From NCBI RefSeq assembly GCF_017114985.1, contig NZ_JABXKP010000082.1:1-64000 (forward strand): a stretch of DNA of 64,000 bases. The letters are read 5' to 3'. Position numbers and translations under genes: made by a program. The notes beneath the pieces were generated by a model. That model ran no database searches. It was not told the origin of the DNA and saw nothing but the letters and a program-made list of their open reading frames with translations. Source of the stretch: Nostoc sp. JL33 (lineage in GTDB: Bacteria > Cyanobacteriota > Cyanobacteriia > Cyanobacteriales > Nostocaceae). Each line of letters begins with the position of its first letter. Positions within the stretch are counted from its first letter, which is position 1. Below are positions 26,792 through 35,296 of the stretch, one piece after another.

Positions 26792-27136
26792 CTACTCTCC
26801 CATTAGTTCGTAGGGTGTACAAAGGGTTGGCAACTCGTATCCGGCATCAAGACTGATTTGGGCTAGCTTCTTGTGGATTTGAGCATTGGCAATATGCTTA
26901 CAGTTCCACGTTAACAGATAGTCCAATTCGTAAACTGTAGCCGCCGCAATATGAAGCGCATCGTCAGCAGCTTTCGGTGGAAGGCTACTTTTTGCGAGAA
27001 ATTGTGCTGCTAGATTTTAAACAGCTTCACTGACTTCAAGTAAAGGAAAATCACGCACTATTTCAAGTCGCTTCGTTGCTATCTCTGTATCGCCTCGTGC
27101 TACTTCATCTAAAACCAGTTGAGAAAGGGTAATTAA
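26792..27136 (-). pseudogene. PIN-domain toxin, truncated and with an internal stop
   Basis: Minus-strand reading gives LITLSQLVLDEVARGDTE, then a stop (TAA) inside VSEAV*NLAAQFL, then DDALHIAAATVYELDYLLTW and NCKHIANAQI, the second half of a VapC-like PIN domain with its conserved Asp and NCKH motif. The N-terminal catalytic strand is missing: the frame runs into a TTATGAA heptamer array at 27146. Both lesions argue for a dead toxin, leaving the small downstream antitoxin-like gene behind. Confidence 0.75.
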
Positions 27137-27145
27137 ACTCTTTTT

Positions 27146-27178
27146 AATTATGAATTATGAATTATTAATTATGAATTA
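27146..27178. repeat. TTATGAA heptamer repeat
   Basis: AATTATGAATTATGAATTAT and a related half, same unit as at 807-836. It lies exactly where the PIN gene has lost its N-terminus. Confidence 0.75.
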
Positions 27179-27190
27179 GATTAATAGATG

Positions 27191-28171
27191 CTACAACCAG
27201 CGTTGTTTTTTAGCATAGACAATACTACCAATGACAATTAATGCCATCATACAGATCACCGCAGGATAAGCCCAAGGTTGCTCTAATTCCGGCATATATT
27301 TGAAGTTCATACCATAAAAACCAGACATGAAAGTGATTGGTAAGAATATCGTCGAGAGGATAGTCAAACGATTAATTCGTTCACCGGTTTTGCTAGCAAT
27401 ATTATCGCGTTGAATTTCCATTAATTCTGACATCCAGCCTCTGAGAGCTTGATATTCTTGCCAGAGTTTATCAACCTGATGAACCAATTCTTGATTGAAT
27501 AGTTCCTTCACCGACTGGGTGATCCATTGGAAATCTTCGTGATCCATAATAGCCATAAGTGACTTGATACTTTGAAAATTACGGCGTCCCGAACGAGTAG
27601 ATTGCCTCATCGTGGCAATTTTTTGGTAGGTAGATTCATCACCGGAATTCTCTAAAACTTCATCTTCTAAATCATCAAGCTTTCTAGAAATATAGTCAAA
27701 TACAGTTTCGTAATTATTCAAAATATCTTTAAAAATGAGATAAAAAAGATAATCAATTCCCAACTTGGGAATATCTATAGTTCGCTTTTGCAGATTATTA
27801 GCTAGAATACTTAAAACTTTTAGTTCAGTGATTTCAAAAGTAATGATAAAATTATTTCCAACCAGAATATTGCCACGCGCAACCTCAAACTCGTGATTTT
27901 TTATTTGAGGAGTTAGAATTTCATAGCTATCAAATAAACAATCTTCTACGTCTTCATCAATTCCTAGAGGGGAATGGTTGAAAATCATGTTAACGCGAGA
28001 TGGATTGAGTCCAAAGTGCTTAATAATTCTAGCCGTTCCAGTGCGATCGCGGAAGTGAATACAGCGCAACCAAATATTCTGAGAACCATCAATCTTTTTC
28101 AGTACCGTATCAACATCCCTACTGGTGAATATTTCCAGGTTATTTTGAGAAAAAGTAAGGAGAATTAGCAT
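27191..28171 (-). CDS. corA: CorA-family Mg2+/Co2+ transporter
   Basis: 326 residues. A soluble N-terminal domain (about 1-265) with long helices is followed by two C-terminal membrane helices. The loop signature Tyr286-Gly-Met-Asn289 is intact, and a positively charged tail (AKKQRWL) follows the second helix, as in CorA. It forms pentameric divalent cation channels in the inner membrane. AGGATTCCTAAT precedes the ATG. It is monocistronic. Confidence 0.9.
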   Translation of the reverse strand: MLILLTFSQNNLEIFTSRDVDTVLKKIDGSQNIWLRCIHFRDRTGTARIIKHFGLNPSRVNMIFNHSPLGIDEDVEDCLFDSYEILTPQIKNHEFEVARGNILVGNNFIITFEITELKVLSILANNLQKRTIDIPKLGIDYLFYLIFKDILNNYETVFDYISRKLDDLEDEVLENSGDESTYQKIATMRQSTRSGRRNFQSIKSLMAIMDHEDFQWITQSVKELFNQELVHQVDKLWQEYQALRGWMSELMEIQRDNIASKTGERINRLTILSTIFLPITFMSGFYGMNFKYMPELEQPWAYPAVICMMALIVIGSIVYAKKQRWL

Positions 28172-28323
28172 ATTAGGAATCCTAATTGAGTCGTGATAAA
28201 ACCCGGTGACTCATATTGAGCGATAATTTATTTGACTACAATGACGCATCAAATGTCAAATTAATTAATAGTACATTAATTAGAGATTATGAATTAGTAT
28301 ACCCATTCTTTAATTATTCATAA

Positions 28324-30378
28324 TTAGTAATTATTCGACTTAGGGCGAGTAGTTGGTGCTAGTACTGAATTATTTTGCAGAATTGCAATTTCTCTCTGTG
28401 CATCTTGATAACTATCTTGTTCCCCTTGCTGTTTAAATAGTTTTGCAGCTTTTTGGAAATCTGCGATCGCACCCTGTTTATTTTTCTGTTTGGTGCGAAT
28501 CACACCCCGATTATAGTAGGCTAAGGCATTGTTAGCATTAATTGCGATCGCTCGTGAATAATCTTGATTTGCAGCTTTTTTATTTCCCAGTTCGAGATAG
28601 GCGTTACCACGGTTGTTGTAAGCTACTACATTATTAGTATCTAGTTTCAATGCTTCAGTGTAATCTTCAATAGCGCCTTTATAATCTCCGAAAGAAAAGC
28701 GGTGAATTCCTCTGTGAATATAAGCTGCAATAAATTTAGGATCAATTTTTAAAATAGTGTTGTAATCTTCAGTAGCTTCGACTTGATTTCCCAAATCACT
28801 GTAAACATCACCACGATTAAGATAGGCTTCTATGTACTTGGGATTGATGTTAATTGCGTCCGTGTAATCTTTAAGTGCTACATATTTTTGTTTATTAATA
28901 GATTGAGTTAAACCCCTTTGGTAATAAGCTCTAGCATCACTAGGATTAATCTTAATTACTGTATCAAAATCTTGGATTGCTTCAAGTCTTTGTCTGAGGC
29001 GACGGCGGAGAATCCCTCGCTGCAAGTAGGCTTCGGTAGACTGAGGTTTGAGAGCGATCGCTTTGCTAAAATCTCCCATTGCTGCTTTATTATCCTTCAG
29101 TTGAGCAAGGGCTAAACCCCGTCCATAGTATGCATAAGCATTTTTAGAATTTAACTTAATTGCTTGGGTATAATCAGCGATCGCTTCTTTGTACTTACCT
29201 AATTCCGAAAAAGCAAATCCTCTGTCAAAATAGGCATTAGCATCTTGAGGATTGAGCAAAATGGCTTGGCTAGAATCTGCTTGTGCTTGCTCGTAGTCTC
29301 CTAATCGATAATAAGCATCGCCTCGGCTATTATAAGCCAGAGCGTTTTGCGGATCTAATTTAATAACCTGATTGAAATCTTCAACTGCTCCTTCATAGTT
29401 TCCTGCCTGATATTTATTTACTCCTTCTTGATATAATTTTTGTTGAGCATCACTTACAGGTTTTGGCAACCTCAATTGCCACGCTCCAACACCAAGTGTA
29501 ATACAGCCAACTACCCCCGCCAGAATTAGTAATAATTTTTTCTGATCCTGTTTTTGCTGATCCTGCTCAACATTTGTTAGCTTTTTCAGATCGTCTAAAA
29601 CTTCAGTTGCATACTGGTAGCGCTTACGATAGTCCAAACGCACCATTCTATTAATAATTTTCGCTAATTTTTTGTTAACTTTTATATTCTTTTCCCGCCA
29701 AACTATTTCACCTGTCAGCTTATTTTTCTGACTTCGCAAATGAGATATTTCGTTTGCAGGTAAGCCTCTAAGTGCTGCGATCGCAACCATACCTAAAGCA
29801 TATATATCACTGTTGTATTTCAGGTTGCCATTAACTTGTTCTCTAGGCATATATTCGATATTGTCACCGATATTAGTGATGGCTTCATTAAAAGTACCAA
29901 AATTAACCAAAACTAACTTTTTATCTGACTCCCGGCGAATAATATTTGCTGGTTTAATATCCCGATGAATCGCACCATAGCTATGTACAATCACCAAAAT
30001 TTCTAATATCTCTGATAAAAGAGTAATAACTTGATCTTCTCTCAGAGGTTGTCCCTGGATAATTTCCTCAGTTAAAGGATTACCGGATATGAATTCTTGA
30101 ACTATATAGAATTGTTCATTTTCTTCAAAATAAGCAATTAGCTTTTGAATTTTATCGTGTTCCTGTCCTAGTTTATCTAAACTTGCTGCAAGACTCGCAA
30201 ACAAGCTGCGTAGGATTGTTAAACTTTGAGGATTGCTGCTACGAGGACTTAACTGCTTTACTATAAATTGGCTACCAGCAAGATTAGCATCTTCAACTAG
30301 ATAGGTTTTCCCTTTTTCACCATCATTGAGAACTTTTAGTATTCGATAATGTCCATCTAGGAAATGACTATTCATCAA
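28324..30378 (-). CDS. Ser/Thr kinase-like protein with TPR repeats; degenerate DFG
   Basis: 684 residues: kinase-like domain (about 10-270), one membrane helix (282-300), and about ten TPR repeats (315-665), e.g. AYNSRGDAYYRLGDYEQA. The VAIK-type Lys41 and catalytic loop His138-Arg-Asp140 with KPAN are present, but the DFG motif reads Asn159-Phe-Gly and the glycine loop is NDGEKGKTY. Loss of the Mg-binding Asp suggests a pseudokinase or very weak kinase. TPRs would face the periplasm if the kinase is cytoplasmic. Similar kinase-TPR fusions are common in filamentous cyanobacteria. Confidence 0.87.
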   Translation of the reverse strand: MMNSHFLDGHYRILKVLNDGEKGKTYLVEDANLAGSQFIVKQLSPRSSNPQSLTILRSLFASLAASLDKLGQEHDKIQKLIAYFEENEQFYIVQEFISGNPLTEEIIQGQPLREDQVITLLSEILEILVIVHSYGAIHRDIKPANIIRRESDKKLVLVNFGTFNEAITNIGDNIEYMPREQVNGNLKYNSDIYALGMVAIAALRGLPANEISHLRSQKNKLTGEIVWREKNIKVNKKLAKIINRMVRLDYRKRYQYATEVLDDLKKLTNVEQDQQKQDQKKLLLILAGVVGCITLGVGAWQLRLPKPVSDAQQKLYQEGVNKYQAGNYEGAVEDFNQVIKLDPQNALAYNSRGDAYYRLGDYEQAQADSSQAILLNPQDANAYFDRGFAFSELGKYKEAIADYTQAIKLNSKNAYAYYGRGLALAQLKDNKAAMGDFSKAIALKPQSTEAYLQRGILRRRLRQRLEAIQDFDTVIKINPSDARAYYQRGLTQSINKQKYVALKDYTDAININPKYIEAYLNRGDVYSDLGNQVEATEDYNTILKIDPKFIAAYIHRGIHRFSFGDYKGAIEDYTEALKLDTNNVVAYNNRGNAYLELGNKKAANQDYSRAIAINANNALAYYNRGVIRTKQKNKQGAIADFQKAAKLFKQQGEQDSYQDAQREIAILQNNSVLAPTTRPKSNNY

Positions 30379-30510
30379 TATATAAATATAGTCTGATAAA
30401 TTGTTTGATTATAGCTTACGTATTATTAATGGTGATTTTAAAATATAAATATTTATTTATTAAGCAATTAAAAATAAGATAAATGCGTAGACTACTACGA
30501 ACTATCTCTA

Positions 30511-30595
30511 CGGGTGCATCCCAGTTTTTATTTTCCTATGAGAGAATAACTGTCAATGCGTTCGCAATGACATGCAAAAAAGTGGGATGCTCCCT
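30511..30595. repeat. Imperfect inverted-repeat element
   Basis: CGGGTGCATCCCAGTTTTT is answered by AAAAAAGTGGGATGCTCCC about 45 bases later. This is a MITE-like hairpin in the roughly 345-base gap between the kinase gene and lysC; no gene is seen in that gap. Confidence 0.5.
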
Positions 30596-30723
30596 GTCTC
30601 TACAATATACTTACCAGAACAGGTTAAGGAAAGCGTGGGCTAATTTTTGCAAGTCGATGCATTAGCAATCCAAAAAGAAAATAGTTCTTGTATGCACAAT
30701 AAAGAGGGGGTTAGAGTCAGATT

Positions 30724-32601
30724 TTAGGCTGGCACTACAAATTTCTCGCTACCAGCAAGCCCAAAAGCAGTATGAATGGCTTGCAAAGCTTTAACACCTT
30801 GCTCTTGCGGCACAACACAGCTAATTTTTATTTCTGAGGTGGCAATCATTTGAATATTGATTTGTTGTTGGGCTAGCGCTTCAAACATTTTAGCGGCAAC
30901 ACCTGGTTGTCCCAACATACCTGCACCGACAATACTCACCTTAGCGATCGCACTATCTAAAACAACTTCACCCCATCCTAATTCTGCTGCTACTTGGGTA
31001 AGCATTTCTTTTGCACTTTCCCCGTCTATCCGCGAGACTGTAAAAGCAATATCTCGCCTGGGAACACCATCAATCACCCGACAGCGCTGAGATTGGATAA
31101 TCATATCAACGCTAATATTATGCTGCGCTAATAGTCCAAACAATTTTGCCGCCATCCCCGGCCGATCTGGCAATTGGCGAATAGCAAGACGCGCTTGGTT
31201 CAAATCAAGGGCAACGCCGCGAACGGGGGGAGTGGGGAGTGGGGAGTGGGGAGTTAGGGGGGAGGAGTTAGGAGTTAGGAGTGAGGAGTTAGGAGTTAGG
31301 GGGGAGGAGTTAGGAGTTAGGAGTTCTGCCCTGCTTCCTGCTTCGATCTCAAAGGCGGTACGGAGTGCGGCTACGGCGCGATCGCATTCGGCTGCATCGA
31401 CTACACAACTTACTTTCACTTCGCTGGTGGAAATCATCTGGATGTTTACGTCTGCTGCTGCTAAGGTGGCGAACATTTTTGCAGCTACACCCGGACGGCC
31501 AATCATTCCTGCGCCGGCGATACTGACTTTGGCAATGTTATGTTCTACCATTACCTCGGCTTCGTCCAATTTGGGGTTAGATTGACTCCTCAGTGCTGGG
31601 GCGATCGCTGCTGTTACTGCTTCTGCGCGTTTTAATATTGGTGTTGTCACAGTAAAGGCAATGTCATTACTATTACCTTCATGAATTGACTGAATAATCA
31701 AATCTACGTCTACTTTTTGCCGAGAAATTTCCCCAAATAACCTTGCTGCCACACCTGGTTTATCAGGTACGCGCAACAAAGCCACCTTTGCTTGGTCAGT
31801 ATCAAATTCTACATTATCCACCGGACGGGCAATTTCTAGATTGAGCAGCGATCGCCCTTGGGGTTTGGCTGATGTCACCCAAGTACCTGGTTGATCCGTC
31901 CAACTAGACCTAACTACAAGGGGAACACCATAGTTACGGGCAATTTCCACAGCACGGGGATGCAACACTTTTGCTCCCAAGCTAGCTAATTCCAACATTT
32001 CATCGCAGCTGATGGCATCCATCAACTGGGCTTCGGCGACTAAGCGGGGATCTGTAGTTAAAATCCCTGGAACGTCTGTATAAATTTCACAAAAATTTGC
32101 TCTAAGTGCGGCTGCGATCGCCACTGCTGACGTGTCGGAACCACCACGACCCAAAGTCGTAATTTCCATCTCTCCAGTGCTAGATGTGCCTTGGAAACCA
32201 GCTACTACAACTACTTTCCCTTCATTTATGTGACGAGTCAGGCGAGTAGTTTCAATATGCAAAATCCGAGCGCGGCTGTGTTCGGCTTCGGTAACAATTC
32301 CGACTTGAGCGCCAGTCATCGAGATTGCGGGTTGTCCGAGTTCCTGCAATGCCATACTGAGTAAGGCGATCGTTACTTGTTCGCCAGTGGAAAGCAGCAT
32401 ATCCATTTCCCGGCGGTTCGGATTTGGAGAAATTTCCTTAGCTAGTTTGACGAGTCCATCGGTGGTTTTGCCCATTGCCGAAACCACTACGACTAGAGAG
32501 TTTCCAGCTTTAACAGTTTTATAAACACGCTGTGCAACAGCTTGAATACGTTCGACTGAACCGACAGATGTACCACCGTATTTCTGAACTATGAGCGCCA
32601 T
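30724..32601 (-). CDS. lysC: Aspartate kinase with duplicated ACT regions and a repeat insertion
   Basis: About 625 residues. Phosphorylates aspartate at the head of Lys/Thr/Met synthesis. The N-terminal kinase domain has VQKYGGTSVG and the FTTLGRGGSDTSA-like TTLGRGGSDTSAVA loop. Four ACT modules follow in two pairs, as in other cyanobacteria, rather than the usual single pair. Between the pairs lies a low-complexity stretch, LLTPNSSPLTPNSSLLTPNS and onward to LPTPPV, encoded by GGGGAGT-type heptamers (31225-31325); about 33 extra residues. The start ATG (MALIVQKYGG) is chosen over a TTG six codons upstream. Confidence 0.94.
   Translation of the reverse strand: MALIVQKYGGTSVGSVERIQAVAQRVYKTVKAGNSLVVVVSAMGKTTDGLVKLAKEISPNPNRREMDMLLSTGEQVTIALLSMALQELGQPAISMTGAQVGIVTEAEHSRARILHIETTRLTRHINEGKVVVVAGFQGTSSTGEMEITTLGRGGSDTSAVAIAAALRANFCEIYTDVPGILTTDPRLVAEAQLMDAISCDEMLELASLGAKVLHPRAVEIARNYGVPLVVRSSWTDQPGTWVTSAKPQGRSLLNLEIARPVDNVEFDTDQAKVALLRVPDKPGVAARLFGEISRQKVDVDLIIQSIHEGNSNDIAFTVTTPILKRAEAVTAAIAPALRSQSNPKLDEAEVMVEHNIAKVSIAGAGMIGRPGVAAKMFATLAAADVNIQMISTSEVKVSCVVDAAECDRAVAALRTAFEIEAGSRAELLTPNSSPLTPNSSLLTPNSSPLTPHSPLPTPPVRGVALDLNQARLAIRQLPDRPGMAAKLFGLLAQHNISVDMIIQSQRCRVIDGVPRRDIAFTVSRIDGESAKEMLTQVAAELGWGEVVLDSAIAKVSIVGAGMLGQPGVAAKMFEALAQQQINIQMIATSEIKISCVVPQEQGVKALQAIHTAFGLAGSEKFVVPA
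31225..31325. repeat. Heptamer repeat array inside lysC
   Basis: About 14 units alternating GGGGAGT and TAGGAGT/TTAGGAG. The array keeps the lysC frame and codes for a Pro/Ser/Thr/Leu linker between the two ACT-domain pairs. Confidence 0.85.
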
Positions 32602-32721
32602 AACTTTTTTTTTAATCAATTGTGCCTGTTTTGCTCAATGCCCCGCCGGGTCACGAAGCTTTGAAGGCTTATCAGTTATATAGTTTACTAAATATTGTGT
32701 AGCATACTCAATCATAATTGA

Positions 32722-33291
32722 TTATTCAAAAACTATATCTTCATAGAGTGCTGCCATTGTTTCCTCAAAATCCACGCTATTGAGTCGAAATGATTGATGC
32801 TCTGATGTGTAAGATTGTAAAACCCAGAACCCTTGTTCATTGCGTCGAAAACACTCGACTCGCTGACGTTTTGTATTAATTAAAACATACTCTTGCAAAG
32901 TTTCCAGTGTTTGATAATCGGCGAATTTATCGCCTCGGTCAAAGGCTTCAGTAGAATTAGATAAAACTTCGACAATTAAACAGGGAAATCTTTTATAAGC
33001 TGGCGTTTCTTGATCTCGTTGGTCGCAAGTAACCATAACATCGGGATAATAAAAGCGATTCAGAGATTCGATTCGGGCTTTCATCTCAGCGATGTAAACA
33101 CGACAACCAGAACCGCGCACATGATTACGGAGGAGAGCAAACAGGTTTCCAGCAATAGTAACGTGTGGGTCAAGCGCCCCAGCCATTGCGTAGATGTAGC
33201 CGTCTATATATTCATGCTTGATATTGCTCTGTTCCTCCATTTGGAGGTATTCTTCAGCAGTAAGATAGTTTTGTTGGGGTGAGGCTATCAT
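32722..33291 (-). CDS. Uma2 family putative restriction endonuclease
   Basis: 189 residues of the Uma2 (DUF820) family, PD-(D/E)XK-type fold. Motifs: LTAEEYLQMEEQ at the N-terminus, then YYPDVMVTCD, FPCLIVEVLSNSTEAFDRGDK with the Asp, Glu-Val and Lys of the active site, and YQTLETLQEYVLINT. The family is strongly expanded in cyanobacteria and its biological role is unclear. It lies upstream of lysC and divergent from the AbrB-like gene. Confidence 0.87.
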   Translation of the reverse strand: MIASPQQNYLTAEEYLQMEEQSNIKHEYIDGYIYAMAGALDPHVTIAGNLFALLRNHVRGSGCRVYIAEMKARIESLNRFYYPDVMVTCDQRDQETPAYKRFPCLIVEVLSNSTEAFDRGDKFADYQTLETLQEYVLINTKRQRVECFRRNEQGFWVLQSYTSEHQSFRLNSVDFEETMAALYEDIVFE

Positions 33292-33389
33292 ATTTTAAAG
33301 GTTTTATTGTGCCGATTTTACGTGTGGCGGTGCATTAGACGCAGTAGACTTTATAATCAGGTAAGGAAGTTATGTAAGGAACCTGGATA

Positions 33390-33635
33390 ATGGCTAGTGC
33401 GACCATCACCACTAAAGGGCAAGTAACTATTCCTAAAGAAATTAGGGATTATCTTAACCTTGATACAGGTAGTAAAGTTGATTTTGTCATTGATGAAAAT
33501 GGAATAGTTAAATTAATTCCCTTGAATATCTCTATCCAAAGTTTATCAGGGATTTTACACCGTCCGGGAATGAAAAGCGCAACTTTAGAAGAAATGGAAG
33601 CTGCAATTAAAGAAGGCTCAAGTGATTGGACTTGA
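33390..33635 (+). CDS. AbrB/MazE-family antitoxin
   Basis: 81 residues. SpoVT/AbrB swapped-hairpin DNA-binding domain: ATITTKGQVTIPKEIRDYL at the N-terminus with DTGSKVDFVIDENG. The C-terminal tail (residues 50-81) would bind and block the cognate toxin. The 3' end overlaps the start of the vapC-like frame by 14 bases, the usual arrangement for an antitoxin-toxin operon that is autorepressed. Confidence 0.88.
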   Translation: MASATITTKGQVTIPKEIRDYLNLDTGSKVDFVIDENGIVKLIPLNISIQSLSGILHRPGMKSATLEEMEAAIKEGSSDWT

Positions 33636-34032
33636 TACAAATATTTTAGTGCGGTACTTGACAAAAGATGATGAAAAGCAGTGGGAGCAAGCTGCTGAAA
33701 TTATCGAAAGGGGAGAGCAATGTTTTGTTGCTAATATAGTTCTTTGTGAATTGGTTTAGGTTCTAGGAGGTAAACCTTATCAATTTAGTAGAGAAGAAAT
33801 TAGTAACACTATAGAATTAATGCTGCAATGTTCGGTATTTGAGCTAGAAAATCGTTCTTTAGTTTATCAAGCATTACAAAGATTTAAGCAGGGAAGTGCA
33901 GATTTTTCTGATTATTTAATTGGGGCGTTGGCGCAGCCCGCCGCAGGCATCGGTCAACATTCTGGTTGTAGTTCAACAGTGACTTTTGACAGAAAGTTGA
34001 GAAATGAAAAGGGATTTGATTTATTTGAGTAA
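33622..34032 (+). pseudogene. VapC-type PIN toxin with in-frame TAG and a repeat insertion
   Basis: From GTG the frame reads VIGLDTNILVRYLTKDD (PIN catalytic Asp), continues to CELV, meets TAG at codon 46 (33757-33759) where relatives often have Trp (ELVWVL), then proceeds open through FSREEISNTIELML, DFSDYLIGA and TFDRKL to the stop. A short interspersed repeat (33923-33950) splits the conserved DYLIGA-IGQ region in frame, adding about nine residues. Either lesion could inactivate the toxin; the upstream antitoxin is intact. Confidence 0.8.
33923..33950. repeat. Short interspersed repeat inside the vapC-like frame
   Basis: GCGTTGGCGCAGCCCGCCG then CAGGCATCG, same family as the repeat in sbpA, inserted without changing frame. 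Confidence 0.75.
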
Positions 34033-34052
34033 TCCTAAATTTTAATTAACTT

Positions 34053-34156
34053 GTAATTAACATTGCTGTGTTTGTGAAGATAATTATATGATTTATCGTA
34101 GCTGATTTTTTGTTGCGGGAGATATTGCTCTCCATCATTCACAACCACATAATAGC
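34053..34156. repeat. Direct repeat flanking hicBA, copy 1
   Basis: About 104 bp, roughly 90 percent identical to 34758-34865 in the same orientation (both contain AAGATAATTATATGATTTATC). Copy 2 covers the hicB promoter and first codons; copy 1 preserves the ATG and three codons (MLIT on the minus strand) but then runs into a stop, so it is the leftover 5' end of a second hicB-like gene. Confidence 0.85.
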
Positions 34157-34198
34157 GTAGGCGTAGCCCGTCGGAGACATCTCTTGTAGATTTATACT

Positions 34199-34333
34199 TT
34201 AAAGTATAGTCTCATCATCTTGAAATTGTTTGATTTTGGCATATAAGCTGGCAACCGTTTCTTTAGCAAATAGTTTTTCTTTAACTTGCAAATAGTCGCC
34301 TTCACTAAGTTTACAAGCCGCACAAAATTTCAT
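34199..34333 (-). CDS. Possible small protein downstream of hicA
   Basis: A 44-residue frame beginning MKFCAACKLSEGDYLQVKEK, with AAGGTA upstream of the ATG, 25 bases after the hicA stop. It is Lys/Glu-rich and could be a helical antitoxin-like peptide or simply chance. I do not recognise it. Confidence 0.3.
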   Translation of the reverse strand: MKFCAACKLSEGDYLQVKEKLFAKETVASLYAKIKQFQDDETIL

Positions 34334-34358
34334 TACCTTCGACGGTTCTAAGTGGCAG

Positions 34359-34553
34359 TTAAAAATTAGGTGATAAACCCGCTTGTTTACAAATTTCATT
34401 AGCAGTAATACGATCAATGGTACGATGCCGTTTTACCGGAAGAGTTTTGATATCATTAGTATAAATAGAATGATTTCCTCCTTCCCTTAATAAATAAAAG
34501 CCATTTTGTTCTAAGTATTTAATTAGCTCTTTTCGTTTGACGGACACACTCAA
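34359..34553 (-). CDS. hicA: HicA-family mRNA interferase toxin
   Basis: 64 residues, double-stranded RNA-binding-like fold. The catalytic His lies in LLREGGNHSIYTN, with VKRHRTIDRITANEICKQAG at the C-terminus. HicA cleaves mRNA until bound by HicB. The likely start is TTG overlapping the hicB stop, or the GTG two codons later, which has GAGG seven bases upstream. Gene order here is hicB then hicA. Confidence 0.85.
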   Translation of the reverse strand: MSVSVKRKELIKYLEQNGFYLLREGGNHSIYTNDIKTLPVKRHRTIDRITANEICKQAGLSPNF

Positions 34554-34768
34554 ACCTCTATAGGAATTTGTTCGAGCAAATAACCACCTGTGGGAATTTC
34601 TTTATTTTGTTGACGATAGGCAAGAATCATTTCTTTTGTTGCGTCTTGCAACATCGCCCTGCATTCTTCTATGGTTTCTCCTTCTGTGATGACTTCTTGC
34701 CATTCAATGAGTTGTCCCATATATCCGCTATTAGTTTTTGTATATTTTGCAGTGTATGTAATTAACAT
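34550..34768 (-). CDS. hicB: HicB-family antitoxin
   Basis: About 72 residues from the ATG beginning MLITYTAKYTK. Has the HicB partial RNase H fold signature GYMGQLIEWQEVITEGETIE followed by ECRAMLQDATKEMI. It has no C-terminal DNA-binding domain, so it belongs to the short HicB class. Its promoter and first codons lie in a direct repeat (34758-34865) shared with 34053-34156. Confidence 0.85.
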   Translation of the reverse strand: MLITYTAKYTKTNSGYMGQLIEWQEVITEGETIEECRAMLQDATKEMILAYRQQNKEIPTGGYLLEQIPIEV

Positions 34769-34865
34769 TTCTGTGTTTGTGAAGATAATTATATGATTTA
34801 TCGTAGCTGATTTTTTGTTGTGGGAGACATTGCTCTTGATCATTCATTCATAACTGCATAATAGC
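34758..34865. repeat. Direct repeat flanking hicBA, copy 2
   Basis: Second copy of the 104-108 bp repeat, containing the hicB start region. The two copies bracket about 600 bp with hicBA. Confidence 0.85.
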
Positions 34866-34939
34866 TTTCCGCTCAATGATATACCAAAATGAATGCATGA
34901 ATTACTCAAATGAGTAAGCAAACTGGGGTTTGAGAAAGA

Positions 34940-35171
34940 AAAAGCTGCTTTTGCTTGCGGAAAACACTAAAATGTGAGATTAAAAGCTGCTTTTGTTTGT
35001 GGAAAACACTAAAATGCGAGATTAAAAGCTGCTTTTGTTTGCGGAAAACACTAAAATGCGAGATTAAAAGCTGCTTTTGAGGAAGTAAAAGCTGCTTTTG
35101 TTTGCGGAAAACACTAAAATGCGAGATTAAAAGCTGCTTTTGATAAAGTAAAAGCTGCTTTTGAATAAGTA
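34940..35171. repeat. 42/21-bp tandem array of AAAAGCTGCTTTT palindromes
   Basis: Seven copies of the perfect palindrome AAAAGC T GCTTTT start at 34940, 34982, 35024, 35066, 35087, 35129 and 35150, so spacing is 42, 42, 42, 21, 42, 21 bases. Full units also carry TTTGCGGAAAACACTAAAA then TGCGAGATT. The array ends about 125 bases beyond the 3' end of the STAND gene and in front of hicB's promoter. It is not CRISPR because the sequence between palindromes is itself repeated. Confidence 0.92.
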
Positions 35172-35296
35172 ATCAGGCATTTTTACTTAATTGAATATGA
35201 ATTTTAGTCTAGGCGATACCTTCTCTACGAGACGCTCCGCGAATGCTAACGCTCTTTTCAGTTTTATTACGGTATGCTTTGCCCAGAAGTCAAATT

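Noticed and set aside
30483-30665. 60-residue frame between the kinase gene and lysC
   Set aside because: Lies in an inverted-repeat element; composition is not protein-like.
34940-35171. CRISPR array
   Set aside because: The sequence between palindromes is itself repeated and spacing alternates 42/21 bp; there are no unique spacers and no cas genes nearby.
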